Source: Lachnospiraceae bacterium (GTDB taxonomy: Bacteria; Bacillota; Clostridia; Lachnospirales; Lachnospiraceae). From it: a DNA stretch of 26,283 nt. Positions 23,547 through 26,283 of this stretch are shown one piece after another. Every line of letters starts with the position of its first letter. Within the stretch, counting starts at the first letter, position 1. Below the pieces are notes generated by a model that searched no databases, was not told the origin of the DNA, and saw nothing but the letters and a program-made list of their open reading frames with translations. Location of the stretch: positions 1 through 26,283 of the forward strand of contig VSNQ01000059.1 of assembly GCA_009774395.1 (NCBI GenBank), in the 5' to 3' direction. The translations under genes were made by a program, and so were the position numbers.

Positions 23547-23929
23547 TAAATAATTTATCCATATGACTTGTCTAAATGTTCATTTGCGGTATCAGATAAT
23601 CTTGACGTAGCCCGTTACGCCTGCGATGATCTTCTTTGCAGCTGAACATTGATACGGCATCAAATGAACAAGTTATATTTTTACAATTCCTTAGCCGCAA
23701 CAATATTGGTTTTTTTAAATTTACGTCCTGAAATTCGTTCGTATATTTTTTCCTTTTGCGGATTATGTTCCGTCATTATCGCCTGAAGAATTAAAAGAAC
23801 TTGAAGCCGAGGTTATGCAGTTGACGTAATCGGAGAGAAAAATTTTTTTGAATGAACATTCCGAAAAATGCAAAAAAATTCATACTCCATACACACAAAG
23901 ATGCTAAGATAAAGTTGGAGGTGGTCTTT
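23547..23929. other. Gene-free debris between the IS relic and the second two-component system
   Basis: It holds an imperfect inverted-repeat segment (about 23573–23678), whose ends share ACTTGT, TTCATTTG and GTATCA blocks in opposite orientation, resembling a decayed small mobile element. A short frame end (about 23760–23829, PSLSPEELKELEAEVMQLT and stop) looks like the C-terminus of a lost gene; I cannot name it. No promoter for the next gene stands out. Confidence 0.45.
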
Positions 23930-24595
23930 GTGGCAAAGATATTAATTGTAGAAGATAATGTTGATACAAACGAAGCTCTTTCTGAATATCTGCAAGAAGC
24001 AGGACATGAAATTTTATCTGTGTATGACGGAACAGAGGCTTTGGAGATTTTCTCACAGAATAAGATAGATTTAATCGTCCTTGATATTATGCTGCCCACA
24101 ATGTCGGGGCTTGCGGTATTAAATGCGGTACGAAAGACGAGCCAGATACCAGTCATCATGCTCACGGCATTAGAGGATGAATATACACAAGTATCGAGTT
24201 TCGATTGCCTGGCAGACGATTATATGACAAAACCGTTTTCAATGGTGGTGCTTGGCAAGCGCATTACCGCCCTGCTGCGTCGGGCAGGCGTAAAGGATGA
24301 GCCAAATATCTGGAAGTATGGTGAGTTGACCGTGGACTTTTCTGGATACTGCGCCTGTAACCAGAACGGAAAAATCGACATAACCCCTAAAGAAATCGAA
24401 TTGCTAAAGCTGCTACTCGACCATAAAGGACTGGTACTGTCACGGTCACAGATATTAAATGCAGTCTGGGGAAACGATTCCTATGTGATAGACCGAATTG
24501 TTGACAGCTACATCAGAAACCTGCGCAAAAAACTGGAACTTGATTGTATTGTCACAGTGAAAGGAATTGGATATAAATTGGAGGTGGACGCATGA
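23930..24595 (+). CDS. OmpR/PhoB-type response regulator, second system
   Basis: The 221-residue regulator has phospho-acceptor Asp52 (LIVLDIMLPTMSG), Thr79 (MLTALED) and Lys101 (YMTKPF), and a winged-helix domain ending VKGIGYKLE. GTG 23930 is chosen because GGAGGTGG (23918–23925) lies five bases upstream and translation then begins with the usual receiver start AKILIVEDN. The longer frame from ATG 23852 would add 26 residues atypical of the family. The stop overlaps the kinase start (ATGA). The sequence differs clearly from the first regulator, so it is not a recent duplicate. Confidence 0.92.
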   Translation: MAKILIVEDNVDTNEALSEYLQEAGHEILSVYDGTEALEIFSQNKIDLIVLDIMLPTMSGLAVLNAVRKTSQIPVIMLTALEDEYTQVSSFDCLADDYMTKPFSMVVLGKRITALLRRAGVKDEPNIWKYGELTVDFSGYCACNQNGKIDITPKEIELLKLLLDHKGLVLSRSQILNAVWGNDSYVIDRIVDSYIRNLRKKLELDCIVTVKGIGYKLEVDA

Positions 24596-26007
24596 GAAAG
24601 CTGAAACTTTTTCCGAAAACCTTTTTATATACATTTAGTCTGATGATAGTAATTGTGGCGGTTTCTCATCTGCTCATTTATAGTCTGCTTCCAGTGGTAT
24701 ATAGTTTTCGTCAGCGGAACGAATTGGAAAACGATGTAGCAAACTTGTGTGAAGAAATAGCGAATACGCCGGATTCGGAAAGACTTCCATTAGTGACAAA
24801 ATTTGCTGGGAAATGGTGGGCTGACGTTTCAGTATGCTATGATGGCTATACCTATGAAATGAGTTTACTGAATGCAGGTGAATCAGAACTTTTGAATTCT
24901 TCTGACACTACAGAAGTGGTGAACATTATTGCGGAAGAAACAGATGGAAAGATAAAAATATCACTGTCCCAGAATCCAAAAGGCGGTACAGATTTCTTTT
25001 ATGTGGAAAAGATATTGCCGAATGAAAGCGGATATGTAAAAGCCACGGTATCAAGACAGCAGATTGAGGATGCGGTCAGTACAGTTATTGTTATTCTACC
25101 TATTACAGCATTTTTATGTACGCTTCTTTCAATATTGTCTGCTTTGGCATATTCCCATATGCTCACAAAGCCAATCAAACAGATTTCAAGCGCAACAAAG
25201 CAGATGCAGGAATTGACATCGGATGTCCATTGTGAAATCCATACCCATGATGAAATCGAAGCATTGGCAAATAATGTAAATAACCTGTATGATAATCTGC
25301 TCAAAACAATTCATGACTTGGAACAGGAAATTCACAAGGTAGAAGAAATGGAAGTACAAAAAACAAACTTGCTTCGCTCTGCTTCCCATGAATTAAAAAC
25401 GCCTGTTACAGCCGTAAACGTCATGTTGGAAAATATGATTTTGAATGTAGGGAAATACAAAGACCATAGCGTGTACTTGCCAAAGTGCAAAGTTCTGATG
25501 GAGCAACTGGCGGCAATGATTCGGGAAATTCTGGATGTATCAAAATTTGAAAAGCCACAGGACGGAGAGGATGAAGAAATCGACTTATCCGAACTGATTC
25601 CACAGGTTCTTCCACCCTATGCGATTATTGCCAAGTCAAAAGGGCTTTGCATAGAAACGGATACTTACGAAAAACTTTTGATATGCTATCCTCTCCCTAT
25701 GATAAAAAAAGTAATCTCTAACCTACTGGCTAACGCCGTTTCCTATACATCCAAGGGAGGCAGTATTAGAATTTATATAGAGAATCAAAATCTGATTTTC
25801 GAGAACGAATGTGTCCCGATTCCCCAGAAATATCTAACCCACATCTTTGAACCGTTCTACCATCCAGAGTACGGACGCAGCCCAGATACGGGCGGTAACG
25901 GATTGGGCTTATATATTGTTGACACAATCCTAAAAACCTTGCAGATTCCTTATACGTTTGCAGCCATAGAGGATAACAGCGGAATGCGTTTCACAATAGA
26001 ATTTTAG
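24592..26007 (+). CDS. Sensor histidine kinase with extracellular domain, second system
   Basis: The 471-residue kinase has two membrane helices (about 11–38 and 163–190) bracketing an external sensor domain of about 125 residues. A HAMP linker and phospho-acceptor His246 (SASHELKTP) follow. The ATPase domain keeps the N-box (Asn377, Asn381 in SNLLANAVSYT) and the G2 loop GGNGLGL (434–440). The G1 position, normally DxGxG, reads FENECVPI (393–400), a degenerate form seen in some Firmicutes kinases. The stimulus is unknown. It is translationally coupled to its regulator, and a strong terminator follows, so the pair is an isolated two-gene unit. Confidence 0.93.
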   Translation: MRKLKLFPKTFLYTFSLMIVIVAVSHLLIYSLLPVVYSFRQRNELENDVANLCEEIANTPDSERLPLVTKFAGKWWADVSVCYDGYTYEMSLLNAGESELLNSSDTTEVVNIIAEETDGKIKISLSQNPKGGTDFFYVEKILPNESGYVKATVSRQQIEDAVSTVIVILPITAFLCTLLSILSALAYSHMLTKPIKQISSATKQMQELTSDVHCEIHTHDEIEALANNVNNLYDNLLKTIHDLEQEIHKVEEMEVQKTNLLRSASHELKTPVTAVNVMLENMILNVGKYKDHSVYLPKCKVLMEQLAAMIREILDVSKFEKPQDGEDEEIDLSELIPQVLPPYAIIAKSKGLCIETDTYEKLLICYPLPMIKKVISNLLANAVSYTSKGGSIRIYIENQNLIFENECVPIPQKYLTHIFEPFYHPEYGRSPDTGGNGLGLYIVDTILKTLQIPYTFAAIEDNSGMRFTIEF

Positions 26008-26015
26008 ATAGCTTG

Positions 26016-26050
26016 AAAGCTGCCTGTACAGAAAGCAGGCAGCTTTTTTT
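26016..26050 (+). terminator. Strong intrinsic terminator of the second two-component system
   Basis: AAAGCTGCCTG (26016–26026) pairs perfectly with CAGGCAGCTTT (26036–26046) around a 9-base loop and continues into a run of seven T (26044–26050). Confidence 0.92.
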
Positions 26051-26095
26051 GCGCACTCCGCGCATAAGGAATATGGTTGCTGCCGCAACTGCGCT

Positions 26096-26115
26096 CTGAC
26101 GTGAGTGTACGTCAG
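26096..26115. other. Small hairpin in the 3' intergenic region
   Basis: CTGACGT (26096–26102) and ACGTCAG (26109–26115) form a perfect 7-bp stem with a 6-base loop, followed after nine bases by a short T-run. No gene reads into it except the upstream kinase, which already has a terminator. Confidence 0.4.
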
Positions 26116-26224
26116 GACACACACTTTTTATCTGCAATTTCATACGCCATTCATATTAGAATGATACTCCAATCACATGAGAGGGATAGAATGTAACGGT
26201 ATCAAACGAAAGCATTCTGGTGAT

Positions 26225-26257
26225 ATGTCAAGAACTTTTTGAAAAAGATTTTGACAT
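26225..26257. repeat. 33-bp near-palindrome at the window end
   Basis: ATGTCAA (26225–26231) and TTGACAT (26251–26257) bracket a further CTTTTT/AAAAAG pairing, giving a long imperfect palindrome followed by GTTTTTC. It could be an operator or a terminator of a gene outside the window. Bases 26051–26283 contain no gene I can support. Confidence 0.45.
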
Positions 26258-26283
26258 GTTTTTCGGAAAAAAGGGTAACTTTA

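Overview
The window is a low-to-mid GC Firmicutes chromosome segment. Class Clostridia is likely, and a gut Lachnospiraceae-type organism fits best. The reasons are a T-box-controlled trp operon, the apt–rel–MBL hydrolase–hemZ gene run, strong AGGAGG-type ribosome sites, sigma-A promoters, and debris of Clostridia-type mobile elements (TnpV, DUF6075, IS630). Species cannot be named from this sequence alone.

Bases 1–7640 hold a complete tryptophan operon. A strong promoter (69–97) leads into a T-box riboswitch whose specifier codon is UGG (Trp) and which ends in a terminator (394–440). Seven genes follow in the order trpE-trpG-trpD-trpC-trpF-trpB-trpA, covering every step from chorismate to tryptophan. 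A 98-bp terminal-inverted-repeat element and a structured repeat lie inside the operon, between trpC and trpF.

Bases 7640–13980 hold housekeeping genes with their own promoter: apt (adenine salvage), a long RelA/SpoT (p)ppGpp synthetase/hydrolase, a metallo-beta-lactamase-fold hydrolase, a small acidic Imm1-like protein and hemZ (radical SAM coproporphyrinogen dehydrogenase). Two adjacent miniature inverted-repeat elements sit between the hydrolase and the Imm1-like gene.

Bases 13980–18430 are accessory and partly decayed. They contain a chimeric DUF6075/TnpV pseudogene, a TipAL-type MerR regulator behind a 19-bp-spacer promoter, a fragment resembling a type III toxin, and a small open frame that looks like a double-glycine leader cut off by a run of eight G. 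An intact LytTR regulatory pair (LytTR regulator plus DUF3021-like membrane protein) and a CPBP intramembrane protease follow. A 21-bp-period direct repeat upstream of the LytTR gene is a good operator candidate. Leader remnant, LytTR pair and CPBP protein together suggest a worn-down or phase-variable peptide (bacteriocin-like) locus; this is inference.

Bases 18430–26283 hold two OmpR-type two-component systems around an FtsX-type ABC transporter. The first kinase has almost no external loop (intramembrane-sensing type). It is followed by a promoter with 11-bp-phased TGTA repeats and then the ABC ATPase and permease, an arrangement typical of peptide-antibiotic sensing and detoxification. 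An IS630 transposase fragment and other debris separate this from the second regulator/kinase pair, which ends at a strong terminator. The last 230 bases carry only inverted repeats. No tRNA, rRNA or CRISPR was seen.
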